A DNA stretch of 64,000 bases from Lycium barbarum (lineage: Eukaryota; Streptophyta; Magnoliopsida; Solanales; Solanaceae). Position 1 is the first letter of the stretch, and each line of letters opens with the position of its first letter. Positions 25,057-37,345 of this stretch are shown in pieces. Under the pieces are notes generated by a model, which was given only the letters and a program-made list of their open reading frames with translations, was not told the DNA's origin and searched no databases. The stretch is from NCBI RefSeq assembly GCF_019175385.1, contig NC_083337.1, positions 22,514,385 through 22,578,384 on the forward strand, in the 5' to 3' direction. Position numbers and translations under genes: made by a program.

Positions 25057-25805
25057 TGTCACGACCCAAAATCCCAAGTCATGATGGCACTAGTCCCCCC
25101 GTACTAGTCAGCCAACACAGTCATATACACAATCATAATCAAAACAAAATCTAAGTGCAGAAATAAAGTATACAGGTCATTTCATAAGTCTTAATAAATC
25201 AAAAATAAAATACTAAGTAGTTATTCCAATAAAATCTCGAAAATCAGATGTCACCATAATACCAGGACCAACTAAGAGTTATAAGAGTCTAATACATCAT
25301 AAGCTGTCTGAAAATAAGAAAGACAGTGAAATAAAGATAATGAGAAATTCGGATCCGTCCAGAAGCCATGAAGCTCACCCCAAATCTCAACGAACAACTC
25401 TAACGGGGAACCTGATAGTCGTGGCCTCTACTAGTTCAAGGCATCGAGTTTGCACACAGAGAAAAATGCAGCAAGTGTAGCATGAGTACAATAAAGAAGG
25501 GGTACTCAACACGCATTGTTGACCATCCCTTTTCGGAACGTTGATGAGGGTTGGTCTAAGATGTTATTACCACATTTATCCACCATTAGTCCATGTATAA
25601 GATAATCATAAAAACAGATCAACCCACATAACAAATTGTTACACCTCGGAACTTTGGATTGCCCAGCGGTGAAGGGACTAACGTAAGTTAAGGTGTACCT
25701 AATGTCCATACAAGTAAGAAGGGATACTTAATAATTCTAATTAAGATTCCAAAGAAGTTAAAGGCAAGGGAGAAAAGTCCGTTAAATGAAACTTCACCGC
25801 AGTTA

Positions 25806-26040
25806 TGCGAAAAGGGAGTTCGACGGTGGTTCTTTGTACCGTCGGACGAGTCGACGCTTTGTCGATTGTGCTGTAGAATTGAGCTAGAGTGAAGGCCATT
25901 CGACGAACAGGTCGATGCTCCGTCGATCAGTTCGACGAACCGTCCTTCTCACCGTAGAATGAAAGGAAACGACAGATTGCTCACTGGATTTTTAACGACT
26001 TCGACTACCAGATCGACGCTCCGTCGATCGTACCGTATAT
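25806..26040. repeat. Palindrome cluster in U3 of F
   Basis: Short inverted repeats are built on TCGACG/CGTCGA, the best being GATCGACGCTCCGTCGATC (26011-26029), with an 8-bp stem and a 3-base loop. The copy in the 3' LTR is at 30602-30620. The cluster lies 170-400 bp into the LTR and ends about 25 bp before the TATA-like box. Confidence 0.85.
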
Positions 26041-26065
26041 CTTGATCGGGACTGATTTTGAGAAT

Positions 26066-26074
26066 TAATATAAA
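26066..26074 (+). promoter_or_regulatory. Candidate TATA box of F 5' LTR
   Basis: AATATAAAG is followed by a pyrimidine-rich stretch that would suit a transcription start. The 3' LTR copy (about 30658-30666) reads AATATACAG. Confidence 0.5.
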
Positions 26075-27620
26075 GACCCCTCCTTCATTTTATTTCATTT
26101 TCATCTCACTCCTCCACCCACAAAGAACCCTCTAGAACCTTCTACATCATTCATCCAGAAGAAACTAAGGGAAAACCAAGATTAACTACACCAAATCCAT
26201 GCAAACATGTGTATGAAACCCATTAAAAGTTCATCTAAGTCAAGAAAACTCAAGAAACGAAAGCTGGGGTTTTGGTGCAAAAAGAGAAGTTCCACTCAAA
26301 GGTTGTTCATCCACCATCCAAGGTGAGTTTTACGGTATTTACATGTTATTTAAGGTGTTGAAAGTTGAAACACTTAGACTATAGAAGGAGGTAGAAAAAT
26401 GGGTCATGAATGAGTGAATAGTGTAATTATTGAACAATAGTTGGGAGGAATTATGAATGTTAGTATGTTGTGATTGTGAATATGTTATTAATGACACTTA
26501 GACCACGGAATAAGTATTATGTGCGAGAAAACGCGATAATGGGCTATAACTATAATTGTGGAGAAATTGAAGGGAAATGGTGAATTGTGGTAAATGTAGA
26601 TGATTGATGATTGTTGTTGCGATATTGTGAATATTGTTAGGTACATTTGGGAGTTGATATAGAATGTGGGAAAAGTAGTAGAAACAAAGGAAGTGCTGCC
26701 CAATTTACCCTAGAAATAGCAAAATGTTCTCATAGCTGACTAACTAATGTTAATGCGAATCTTCTTGAAGATAGAAACGCGAGCATCGAAGGAGAACGAC
26801 CAAGCGATAGAGTAGTTAAACGACAAAGGTATGTGAGGCTAGTCCTTTCTTTCTATGGCATGAATCCTATAGTATGACTTTCCTTCCTCTTCATGAATCT
26901 CTTAAATTCTGGAAAAACTATGAGCCTATGTTCCTGAAAGCTACACAAGGTAAGAGTTAGGTTATGAGCCCAATAATGATAATGATGAGCTAAAGTATAG
27001 AGATTCTAGACGTTCATGATATGACGTTCCTAAAACGTTAATGATGTCATTTATTGCCTGCACTCACCTCATATACTTTTCCCTTCAAGGTGAGGCAGAA
27101 TGTTAATGAGTGCTCCATAAGGAAATCAGGAGATCATGACCTTACGTCACCCTAATAAAGTATAGTTGTCCTGGAGTCTTTATGCATGTACCATGATGAG
27201 CATATTATGATGATGATATAACACCGCGCCTATTTGGCCGAGCAGTCACCGCTAAGGCGGGCAGCGTACACACCATGGCCAGATGGCATGGGCAGACACC
27301 ACTAGTGGGCAGCATGAGATGATACCCAGGACGCGGGAGGCTTGGACGCAGGCTAATGATTATCACATCGATCCGATATGGACGGGCAGTTTATACATTT
27401 ATGCATATATGATATGATGATGATTTTGAGTAAGCCAGCATGCATCATTTCCTTTATATTTGACAGTCAGATATAGATGTGTTATTGATGCTTCCTTTAT
27501 TTCATTGACGTAATATCATTGTTTATGCCTCTCATACTCAGTACAATGTTCGTACTGACGTCTGTTTTCTTTGGACGCTGTGTTCAAGCCCACAAGTATA
27601 CAGAGAGGTGAGCTTGAATC

Positions 27621-28340
27621 AGAGCATGCAGATCATTTACGTATTGTACTTGGAATTCTTCGAGCTCGAGAATTGCAAAATTTTTAAAGTGCGAGTTTTG
27701 GCTGAATTCCGTAACATTTCTGGGCTGTGTCATAGCAGATGATGGTATTCGAGTTGATACTCAAAAAATTAAAGCTGTGAAGAGTTGGCCAAGGCCTACG
27801 ACTCCTACCGAAGTTCATAGTTTTCTGGGATTGGCAGGATACTACAGAAGGTTTGTAGAAGGATTTTCCTCTATTTCAGCTCCATTGACGAAGCTAACCC
27901 AGAAGTCAGCTAAATTTCAATGGGATGATGCTTGTGAACGCAGCTTCCAAGAGCTGAAGGACAGATTAACCTCAGCTCCAGTCTTAACACTTCCAGAAGG
28001 GTCAGATGGTTATGTGGTATACTGTGATGCTTCCGGTGTTGGGTTAGGATGTGTGCTAATGCAGCATGGTAGAGTTATTGCTTAAGCTTCGAGACAGCTC
28101 CGGAAGCATGAAAAGAACTATCCAACTCATAACCTCGAATTAGCTGCAGTTATTCATGCATTAATGATATAGAGACATTACTTGTATAGTGTACATGTTG
28201 ATATCTATACAGACCACAAGAGCCTCCAATACATTTTCAAGTAGAAGAAGTTAAACCTGCGGCAGAGGCGGTGGTTAGAATTGTTGAAAGATTATGATGT
28301 GAATATTTGTACCATCCTGGAAAAGCAAATGTAGAGGCCG
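27621..28340 (+). pseudogene. F pol: RT C-terminus and RNase H
   Basis: The segment opens with [21 protein letters not shown], the part of RT just after the YIDD motif, so the catalytic palm is missing. It continues with [18 protein letters not shown] and [18 protein letters not shown], then RNase H with [36 protein letters not shown] and [19 protein letters not shown]. The four acidic RNase H residues are all visible. Stops occur at 28083-28085 (TAA), 28170-28172 (TAG at a conserved Trp) and 28242-28244 (TAG at a conserved Gln), and there is a frameshift near 28300. Confidence 0.93.
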
Positions 28341-29959
28341 ATGCGCTTAGCCACCGATCAATGGGCAGTTTATGTGAAGTTCCTCCGGAAAAGAAAGAGA
28401 TGGTTCACGAGCTCCATCAATTAGCTAATCTTGGAGTGCGTGTGTTTGATTCAGGTAGTGCAGGGATTGGTATTAATGATCCTATGGTATCGTCCCTGAA
28501 TGTGGAGGTGAAAGAGCGTCAGTATGAAGATCCTCAGTTGAGCCACTATATAGACACATTTCATGAAAAATAGAGATCTCTATTTAAAACTTCGATGGAT
28601 GAGATCCTTAGATACAAAGGCAGGCTATGTGTTCCGAATGTTACAGAATTGCGCCGACGAATTCTTGAAGAATCCCATTATTCTCGGTATTCTATTCACC
28701 CAGGTGCAACAAAAATGTACCACGATCTCAAATTGATATATTGGTGGGATGGCATGAAGAGAGACATTGCAGAATTTGTAACCTAATGTCCAAATTGCCA
28801 ACAAGTAAAGATCGAACATCAGAAGCCAGGAGGATTATTGCAAGCAATGGAAATCCCAACTTGGAAATAGGAAGTGATCAATATGGATTTTATTGTGGGC
28901 TTACCCTGTTCCCGAGGCAAGCATGATTCTATATGGGTAATCGTGGACAGACTCACGAAAGCATCCTATTTTCTTCCAGTCAGAACCACATACTACGCAG
29001 AAGATTATGCGAGGTTGTATCTCAAGCAAATTGTGCCACTTTATGGTGTTCCATTATCCATTATCACGGATAGAGAAGTACAATTTACAGCCAAGTTCTG
29101 GAAATCTTTCCAGGAAGGTTTGGGCACTCAAGTAAGGCTCAGCACGGCATTTCATCCGCAAACTGATGGGCAAGCCGAACGTACCATTCAGACCTTGGAA
29201 GATATGATTCGAGCATGTGTGCTGGATTTCGGTGGTAGTTGGGATGATCACCTACCCCTTATTGAGTTTGCATATAACAATAGCTACCATTCAAGTATTC
29301 AAATGGCCCCGTATGAAGCTTTATATGAAAGAAAGTATAGGTCCCCAATTCGATGGTTCGAAATAGGGGAAGTACAGTTAATAGGCCCTGAATTGGTTCA
29401 GCAAGTGGTAGAAAAATTCAAAGTGATCCGAGATCGATTGCTGACAGCCCAAAGTCGCCAAAAGTCTTATGCGGACAACCGCCGGCGAGACTTGGAATTT
29501 CAGGTTGATGATTGAGTATTTTTGAAGGTATCGCCAATGAAAGGAGTGATGAGATTTGGCAAGAAAGGGAAATTGAGTCCCCGCTACATTGGACCCTATA
29601 AAATTATCCGTAAGGTGGGCCAAGTATCTTATGAATTAGACTTTCCTTCGGTGCTTGAATCAGTTCACCCAGTTTTTAATATCTCAATGCTTCGCAAGTG
29701 TGTTGGAGATCCCAAGAGAATTGTTCCAATAGATGATGTGCAAGTGACAGAAAAGTTAGTATATGAAGAAGTACCCATTGCCATCTTAGACAGGCAAGTA
29801 CGAAGACTTCGAAACAAGGAAGTGGCTTCAGTTAAGGTCTTATGGCGGAATAACAATCGAGAAGAGATGACTTGGGAAACGGATGAAAAAATGAAATGCA
29901 AGTATCCACACTTATTCCAACCCCCAGGAGAGGTTCAAGATGAAGCGCCAACAATATAA
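28340..29959 (+). pseudogene. F pol: integrase and chromodomain, nearly full length
   Basis: In order: linker, ESHYSRYSIHPGATKMYHDL and CPNCQQVK (intact H2C2 zinc site), MDFIVGLP and SIITDREVQFTAKFW (two catalytic Asp, with E for the usual G after DR), HPQTDGQAERTIQTLEDM (catalytic Glu), SPMKGVMRFGKKGKLSPRY, VHPVFNISMLRKC, then the chromodomain with ASVKVLWRNNNREEMTWET, ending at 29957-29959. Stops are at 28571-28573, 28784-28786, 28868-28870 and 29513-29515. The last three replace Gln, Trp and Trp. This is the best preserved integrase in the window but cannot be translated through. Confidence 0.95.
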
Positions 29960-30192
29960 GGTATGTATGCAGTAAATGAAGTGTAATAATTAGAGTATCT
30001 GAACACCCCCATTTCCATCATTACTCAGATATTATATCCCCCATCTTCGGGAGTTTTTGTAAGTCCTTCTTAGAGTTTTATTGTGTTGTAGCCCTGTGAG
30101 GTAGAATTATTATGGGTTGTTGTGACAGGACGGTAGCGCCATATTACAGGGGAAACTGTGGCGAAATTTTTGTAGAATTCCTGAGTACTTAA
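29960..30192 (+). other. F 3' untranslated segment
   Basis: About 230 bp separate the chromodomain stop from the palindrome before the PPT. It contains a pyrimidine-rich block and no open frame of note. Confidence 0.6.
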
Positions 30193-30228
30193 CATTTGAG
30201 GACGAATGTTCCAAAAAGGGGGGAAGAA
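30193..30228 (+). other. F polypurine tract with upstream palindrome
   Basis: The palindrome CATTTG-AGGA-CGAATG (30193-30208, one mismatch) is followed by the purine run AAAAAGGGGGGAAGAA, which ends flush with the 3' LTR at 30229. Confidence 0.9.
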
Positions 30229-32609
30229 TGTTATACCTCGGAACTTTGGGTTTCCGAGCGGTGAAGGGACTAACGTAAGTTAAGGTGTACCTAATGTCCC
30301 CACAAGTAAGAAGGGATACTTAATAATTCTAATTAAGATTCCAAAGAAGTTAAAGGAAAGGGAGAAAAGTCCGTTAAATGAAACTTCACCGCAGTTCTGC
30401 GAAAAAGGAGTTCGACGATCGTTCTTTGTACCGTCGGACGAGTCGACGCTTCGTCGATTGTGCCGTAGAATTGAGCTAGGGCGAAGGCCATTCGACGAAC
30501 AGGTCGACGCTCCTCGATCAGTTTGACGAACCGTCCTTCTCACCGTAGAATGAAAGGAAACGACAGATTGCTCACTGGAAATTTAACGACTTCGACGACC
30601 AGATCGACGCTCCGTCGATCGTACCGTATATCTCGGTCGGGACTGATTTTGAGAATTAATATACAGACCCCTCCTTCATTTTATTTCATTTTCATCTCAC
30701 TCCTCCACCCACCAAGAACCCTCTAGAACCTTCTCCATCATTCATCCAGAAGAAACTAAGGGAAAACCAAGATTAACTACACCAAATCCATGCAAACAAG
30801 TGTATGAAACCCATTAAAAGTTCATCTAAGCCAAGAAAACTCAAGAGAAGAAAGCCAGGGTTTTGGTGCAAAAAGAGAAGTTCCACTCAAAGGTTGTTCA
30901 TCCACCATCCAAGGTGAGTTTTATGGTATTTACATGTTATTCAAGGTGTTGAAAGTTGAAACACTTAGACTATAGAAGGAGGTAGAAAATGGGTCATGAA
31001 TGAGTGAATAGTGTCATTATTGAATAATAGTTGGGAGGAATTATGAATATTAGTATGTTGTGATTGGGAATATGTTATTAATGACACTTAGACCACGGAA
31101 TAAGTTTTATGTGTGAGAAACCGCGATAATGGGCTATAACTATAATTGTGGAGAAATTGAAAGGAAATGGTGAGCTGTGGTAAATGTAGATGATTGATGA
31201 TTGTTGTTGCGATATTGTGAATTTTGTTAGGTACGTTTGGGAGTTGATATAGAATGTGGGAAAAGTAGTAGAAACAAAGGAAGTGCTGCCCAATATTCCC
31301 TAGAAATAGCAAAATGTTCTCATAGCCGACTAACTAATGTTAATGCGAATCTTCTTGAAGGTAGAAACGCGAACATCGAAGGAGAACGACCAAGCGATAG
31401 AGTAGTTAAACGACAAAGGTATGTGAGGCTAGTCCTTTCTTTCTATGGCATGAATCATATAGTATGACTTTCCTTCCTCTTCATGAATCTCTTACATTCC
31501 GGAAAAACTATGAGCCTATGTTCCTGAATAGCTACACAAGGTAAGAGTTAGGTTATGTGCCCAATAATGATAATGATGAGCTAAAGTATAGAGATTCTAG
31601 ACGTTCATGATATGACGTTCCTAAAACGTTAATGATGTCATTTATTGCCTACACTCACCTCATATACATTTACCTTTAAGGTGAGGCAGAACGTTAATGA
31701 GTGCTCCATAAGGAAATCGGGGGATCACGACCTTACGTCACCCCGATAAAGTATAGTTGTCCTGGAGTCTTTATGCATGCACCATGATGAGCATATTATG
31801 ATGATGAGATAACACCGCGCCTATTTGGCCGGGCAGTCACCGTTAAGGCGGGCAGCGTACACACCATGGCCAAATGGCATGGGCAGACACCACTAGTTGG
31901 CGGCATGAGATGATACCCCGGACGCGGGAGGCCTGGACGCAGGCTAATGATTATCACACCGATCCGATATGGACGGGCAGTTTATACATTTATGCAAATA
32001 TGATATGATGATGATTTTGAGTAAGCCAGCATGCATCATTTCCTTTATATTTGATAGTCAGATACAGATGTTCCTTATTGATGCTTCCTTTATTTCATTG
32101 ATGTAATATCATTGTTTATGCCTCTCATACTCAGTACAATGTTCATACTGACGTCCGTTTTCTTTGGACGCTGTGTTCATGCCCATAGGTAGACAGGGAG
32201 GTGAGCTTGATCTAGACTCGTAGTAGCTGTCAGCTGATTTGAAGAGCACTCCATTTTCCGGAGGTGCCATTGATTATTCTTTTGGTATATATGTACATGT
32301 GTGTTGTGGGCTCGACGGGGTCCTGTCCCGTCCATATGTCTAGTGCTCTAGTAGAGGCTTGTAGATACGCAATGTGGGTTATATGGTCTCACGAGATTGC
32401 CATTATATATATATATGTATATGTTATTTTAATGACCAAAAGGCTTGTGCATATAAAACTATTTATGTTTCCGAATGAAAGATGATTTTCGTATAATTTG
32501 AGTACGATTTTGATAAAAGAACGTTTAATGAGCATGATAAGTAGTAGAACGAGGGGTGCTCGATGGTTAGCCCCGGGTACCCGTTACGGCCCCTAGTCGG
32601 GTCGTGACA
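30229..32609 (+). mobile_element. F 3' LTR
   Basis: The 2,381-bp LTR runs from TGTTATACC to GGGTCGTGACA. It has the same modules as the 5' LTR, plus the complete right part: minisatellite-like block 31805-31930, CAGTAC hairpin 32132-32150 (right arm CATACTG), and perfect GC hairpin GACGGG-N7-CCCGTC at 32314-32332. Donor-like sites are at 31411-31424 and 30911-30919. Confidence 0.95.
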
Positions 32610-34590
32610 CAAATAAATTTCAAGATAAGGACAAACACATACCAATAATCACAACAACAATGTAGAAATGGATGAATGATATGCAAATGCAATGCAAGGT
32701 CTTTGTTTCCACTTTCCGATATACACACGTTCGAATATTAACGAATTGTGACCCATGGGGGCTCATGAAGCCCATATATCGCCGCTCCGATAGTTTTCTC
32801 GGATCATGGCCTCAATCATATCATATCTAAATAACCAGTCTCATAGCCAATCGGGCTCAAGTGCCAATATAATGTGCCAGCATCATCACTCATTCGGAAC
32901 AAGATCCCATCGGACTCACAATCATATCCTCAAATTGTATGCATGAATACATGTAAAGTATGAATAGGGCATGTATTAAGTCAAGAACAAGTATAAAACC
33001 ATGGAATCTATACTTATGTTCATAATACCATAAAGGCTTCACCTTTTTACTTCTTTTTATTTCAAGAAGGATATATGTATAAGTGACATGCACACGAACA
33101 GGAAAGACAAACAAATAATAATGAGAAGAGACATAAAGTACGGGCATCAAACCCAATCACGGATCTCAAAGGATCGTACTATTCTATCGGCTAGTGCCCA
33201 GACATGGCATTCAGACCAACTATACAATTGAAATAGCACAAATACCCAAACATGATGATTGGTGTCCGATACTAGTGCTAGTCACCTCATAAGTATCGGA
33301 ACCCCCTTAATTCACGAAATTATCCTTTTATTAGATTCTTTTCAACCAACACACACATTCAAGAAAGAGTTCAAGGTCTCAACATGCCTGGTAAGCCGAA
33401 TCTTGAGTCACGATGCCTCTTGCCACTCTAAGAAGTCTCCAAAAGAACAAAGTCTAATCAAATGCAGAATATACATTAGAACACGAGTCCAACAATATCT
33501 ATATTGCTACATAATCCAAAATCCCTAAAATAAGCCCTAAAATTAGGAATCCGAACCCAAAAGGGCAAAATCGTAAATTGAGCCTAAAATCACGATCCTT
33601 ATGCTTTGTATAACTTATATTCCAAAAATCATCCTTAAACAACTACAAATTCAGGCTCAATTGATCAAATCCTAATTCTCACTTTGGGTCCCCAAAACCT
33701 TTCCATAAATCTCTTAATTTCAATGTTCTAAGCATGGATTAAGGATCTAACTCATTGAAATAATCATATAACCTGGTTAGGATATTTACCCAATGATTTC
33801 TGCTTGATTTCTTTTCAATTCTCTCCAATAATGCTCTCAAACTTAGGGGTTTTCGAATGGAATTCTACAAGAAGAACACACTAAATACCACATTCTGTTG
33901 GGCGATTTGCGCACCTACTCACATAAGTTCGCATAGGTGGACACTCCATCGTTGAGGCGAGATACACTAAAATATTTCGGTCCTGCCTTTGGGGAAAACC
34001 TTCGCAGCTGCGGGCTCGCTACGGTTGGATCACCTTCACCGCTGCGGACCCAGGGCAGATCGCAAAGATCTCCCTCTTACGAGCCTTTACTCGCTGGAGC
34101 GTATCCGCTGGGGCAGGACCACTTGCGTGCTTGCGAATACACCAGAACTAACAAAACTCTGGTCTTTTACTCTCAACAACTGAAATCCTGAGACTCTACC
34201 GGCACCTCCCCAAGACAAACCAAATATGCTGACACTTGTAAAAACGCGCTACGAACTCATCCGCACACTCGAAATTACCAAAAGAGGTCTCGTTGACCAA
34301 GTCAAGCGCGAACGGGAAAAGACTAACTTTCCAACCAATTGACCAAAATGACCCCAAGACCCACGATAACTGAACCAAACACTCAAACAACTTATATTCG
34401 ACGTTCTGAAGCTAAAGGAACCGACGAAAATCCCAAAAGATGAAATTACCCAGAAGATTCCTTAAGAAAACCTAACACTTAAAGGTTACCCAACTTAGCA
34501 AATACCGAAAACAAACAAAAAGTTGATTTCACAAGGGCAAAAATAGGCAGAAATAAGAAAGCAACAAAAATGACCTAAAGGGTCGTTATA

Positions 34591-36371
34591 CTAAGTCCTT
34601 GGTGTATCAAGTAATCAAATCACAATCAAGGCATAATAGACAGTCAACTTACTCAAATCACAATAACAACAAATGAGATAGAATGAATGATATAATATAA
34701 ACTGCAAATGCATGTAATCTCGTGCAATGCAAGGCTTTTCCATCACCCGGTATACACACGTTTGAATATGAATGAATCGTGACCCATAAGGGACTCGGAA
34801 GTTCCATATACCACCGCTACAAAAAATCATCGGATCACGGACCACTCCGGTTGCACCCTCGGATCATAGTTTTCCACATATCATATCTCAGCCCCTTGGG
34901 CTCATATAAATCATGTCTCAGCCCCTTAGGCTTATATACCTGTAACCTTGCCCATTGGCTCATTATCATCATCAATTTGTCCGGAATCATTTTGCCTTCG
35001 GACCCTTCTTTAGTGCCATAAATGCATATGAGAAGCCATGAAAAATACGAATATGATATGCTCAACACAAGAAACCAATGCATATAGTAAAGATCTTACT
35101 TTTAGTCGTGATAAATATGCATGAGACATATAGTAAGCATGGATATATCATGTATCAAAATAAGAAGTCAGAATACACATAAGATTATGTCTCCAGATAT
35201 CATCATCACTCCGTTCGGGAACATTCCCATCTAGGACCCACATATGCATCCTCAAATAATATAATACATGAGATACCAAATGAGGCATGATTATGTCATG
35301 CACAATAACGAGAAGCCAGAAGATCTCATCTTTATTCATTATAAGCTGTAAAGGCCTACCTTTAGCCGATTACATAATAAAGTCATTATCTTAGCTTCTT
35401 TTAAACTGTTCAACGAGCATTTAGGAGTGATGAGTACCACTCATAACAAACGAGACAAACACACAATAACCGAGATAGAAAATACGGGCTTCATACCCCA
35501 CTCACAGATCCATAGGATCATACTATCTACCAGCTAGTGCCCAAAACATGGCATTCAGACGTACTAAATTCAAAAACGCTCTCAAAGCTTAAGGGTTTAG
35601 AGTGGGAAGTCTAAAGAAGAATGACTCTAAAAACACATTCAGTTCAGCGATTTCTTGCATCTGTGCACTCGCTTCGGAAAAGACACCTCGCTTATGTGGT
35701 TGCTCAACAAATATCTCGGGTCCCGCAGCGACAGAACCTCGCTAGTAGCTGCGGCCTCGCTCCTGCAGGAAAACCTTCGCAGAAGCGAAACTAGGATAAG
35801 TCACCGAAGACTCACGCCTACAGGCCCCCCTCTCATAGGGGCTGAACACCCTTCACCGGTGCGAACAAAGCAGAACCAGAAAAATCTAATTTTTGACTTT
35901 CACACCCCGTAATCCTGAGATTCTCCTGGAATCTCCCCAATACAAACCAAATATGCAGACACTTGTAAAAATGCCCTATGAAATCACTCGCGCACTCAAA
36001 ATTCCCAAAAGAGTCTTATTCGCCAAGTCAACCCCGGAAGGCCAAAAACCAACTTTCCAACCAAATGACCAAAATGCCCCTAAGACCCTTGGGAATTGAA
36101 CCAAGTACACAACTAGCCTATATTGGACGTTCCGGAGCTAATGGAACCTACGAAATTCCAAAGTGACACAATTTCCCCCGATGTTGACTTTAGTCAACCC
36201 AACACTTATGAAATACAAAAACTCTCATTTTCTCACTCAAATCACATAGGATTGCCTCGAGAATTGTGTCACCCTTCCCTATAAGTCAAATACACTCTAA
36301 CAAAGCTATGGGGAAGGTCAAAAAAGGGTAAAATGGTCAAAATTGCTAAAATGACCTAACGGCTCATTACA
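34591..36371 (-). mobile_element. C 3' LTR, right part
   Basis: It begins mid-LTR at the A boundary and ends in GGCTCATTACA at 36371, next to a purine tract in the minus-strand sense. It is GC-rich at about 35640-35870, with CGCAG/CTGCGG-type short repeats as in A. Compared with the 5' LTR it lacks about 65 bp around 40271-40340. Confidence 0.8.
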
Positions 36372-37345
36372 TCATCCACCACTGAAGCACATGTTCGTCC
36401 TCTAACATGAAAGAAAAGGGACATACTAGAATTATCGAAAAAGCTAGGGATATATAATCCACAAATCCGAAAACTCAACATATTAACCAGACCTTCCTCA
36501 AAAGTAAGATTCTGATCAAGAAACACTGAAACCTATTGAATCATACGAGAACAATTAATGGTACTTCAAGGTTAAGGAAATATGAAACACAGGGTGAACA
36601 CCCGACAACCTATAGGCAAAGACAAACTCGTAGCCTACCTTACCCATACCCTGACTAATCTCAAAAAGACCAATGCACTTTGAGCTCAACTATCCCTTCT
36701 ACCCAAACCTTATCATCCTCTTCATAAGTGAACCCTTCCACAAAACCAACTTAATATCCATAAATTCCAAGTCACGAAGCTTCAGATCAGCATAACTCTT
36801 TCGACTACTCTGAGCTATGAGAAATCCCCGTTGAAATGGCATAACTCTATCCAAAGAAAATTTCACAACAAGTCTGTACCACAAGGTCTACCCTCAAATA
36901 CATCTCCTATCCTACAGACCCTCGGATGATTATAGTCGTTGTAAGCAAACCCCACAAAAGGAGAAAAATGATCCCAATCACAACCAAAATCAATCAGCAG
37001 GTCCGTAACATATCCTCAAGGGCTCGAATAGCTTGCTCGGATGGGTCATCAAACTGAGGGTGGAATGTTGTACTCAGCTCCACCCGAGAACTCAACTCTT
37101 TTCGCATAGGGTGCCAAAAATGAGGAGTAAGTCTGAAGTAATAGAAATGTGCACCCCAAGCAATCGAACCAACTTATGGATGTAAATTCTCGCCAATTTC
37201 TTTAAATTGCAAGTAGTCTGAATCGGATTGAGATGAGCCAACTTAGTCAAACGGTCACCATGACCTAGGGGACATCAAAATTTCCCAACAACCAAGAAAA
37301 CATTACCACAAAGTCCGTAGCAATTCTCTTGATCACTTAATCTGT
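36372..37345 (-). pseudogene. C pol: integrase remnant
   Basis: On the minus strand, pieces of integrase can be read. Near 37,300 there is ATDFV (first Asp), then KLAHLNPIQTT, LARIYIHKLVRLLGVHISITSD (second Asp), and at 36699-36884 FLIAQSSRKSYADLKLRDLEFM with a degraded PMKGVMRFG-like block. Almost every conserved block carries a stop or frameshift. A purine tract (minus strand) with GTGGTGGATGA sits at the LTR edge. Confidence 0.75.

Larger units (their letters stand above)
25637..27620 (+). mobile_element. F 5' LTR, 3' end deleted
   Basis: This runs parallel to the 3' LTR from its first base up to the GAGCTTGA at about 27620, then changes abruptly to RT coding sequence. It carries palindromes with GTCGA cores at 25806-26040, a TATA-like AATATAAAG at 26066-26074, donor-like AAG-GTGAGT at 26320-26328 and AAAG-GTATGTGAGG around 26829, the AAGTGCTGCCC box (about 26689-26708) and the CAGTAC hairpin (27539-27557). 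Confidence 0.92.
25637..32609 (+). mobile_element. Element F: deleted chromovirus, plus strand, TSD caaat
   Basis: F has a truncated 5' LTR (25637 to about 27620), a pol remnant starting inside RT (about 27621-29959) and a full 3' LTR (30229-32609). It is flanked by caaat at 25632-25636 and 32610-32614. It lacks the end of the 5' LTR, the primer site, gag, PR and the N-terminal half of RT. The two LTRs differ only by scattered substitutions. Confidence 0.95.
1937..34590 (-). mobile_element. Element A: chromovirus-type Ty3/gypsy, minus strand, multiply interrupted
   Basis: A is reconstructed from fragments that join when younger insertions are removed. These are: 3' LTR 1937-4411, IN/RNase H/RT 4412-7123, RT N-terminus, PR and most of gag 9710-11705, gag N-terminus and leader 24527-25056, and 5' LTR 25057-25636 plus 32615-34590. 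The nested intruders are H, E and F, each with a perfect target duplication, plus G at the left end. All coding parts are decayed. A's right end (GTCGTTATA at 34590) is followed directly by C LTR sequence that begins mid-LTR, so A is itself nested in the 3' LTR of C. Confidence 0.85.
25057..34590 (-). mobile_element. A 5' LTR, split by element F
   Basis: The two pieces 25057-25636 and 32615-34590 join at the F target site and match the 3' LTR 1937-4411 over their length (about 2.55 kb). The start is TGTCACGACCC. The far end GTCGTTATA departs from the usual TTACA by one base. The GC-rich stretch with CTGCGG/CGCTGG-type repeats lies at about 33895-34130. Confidence 0.9.
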
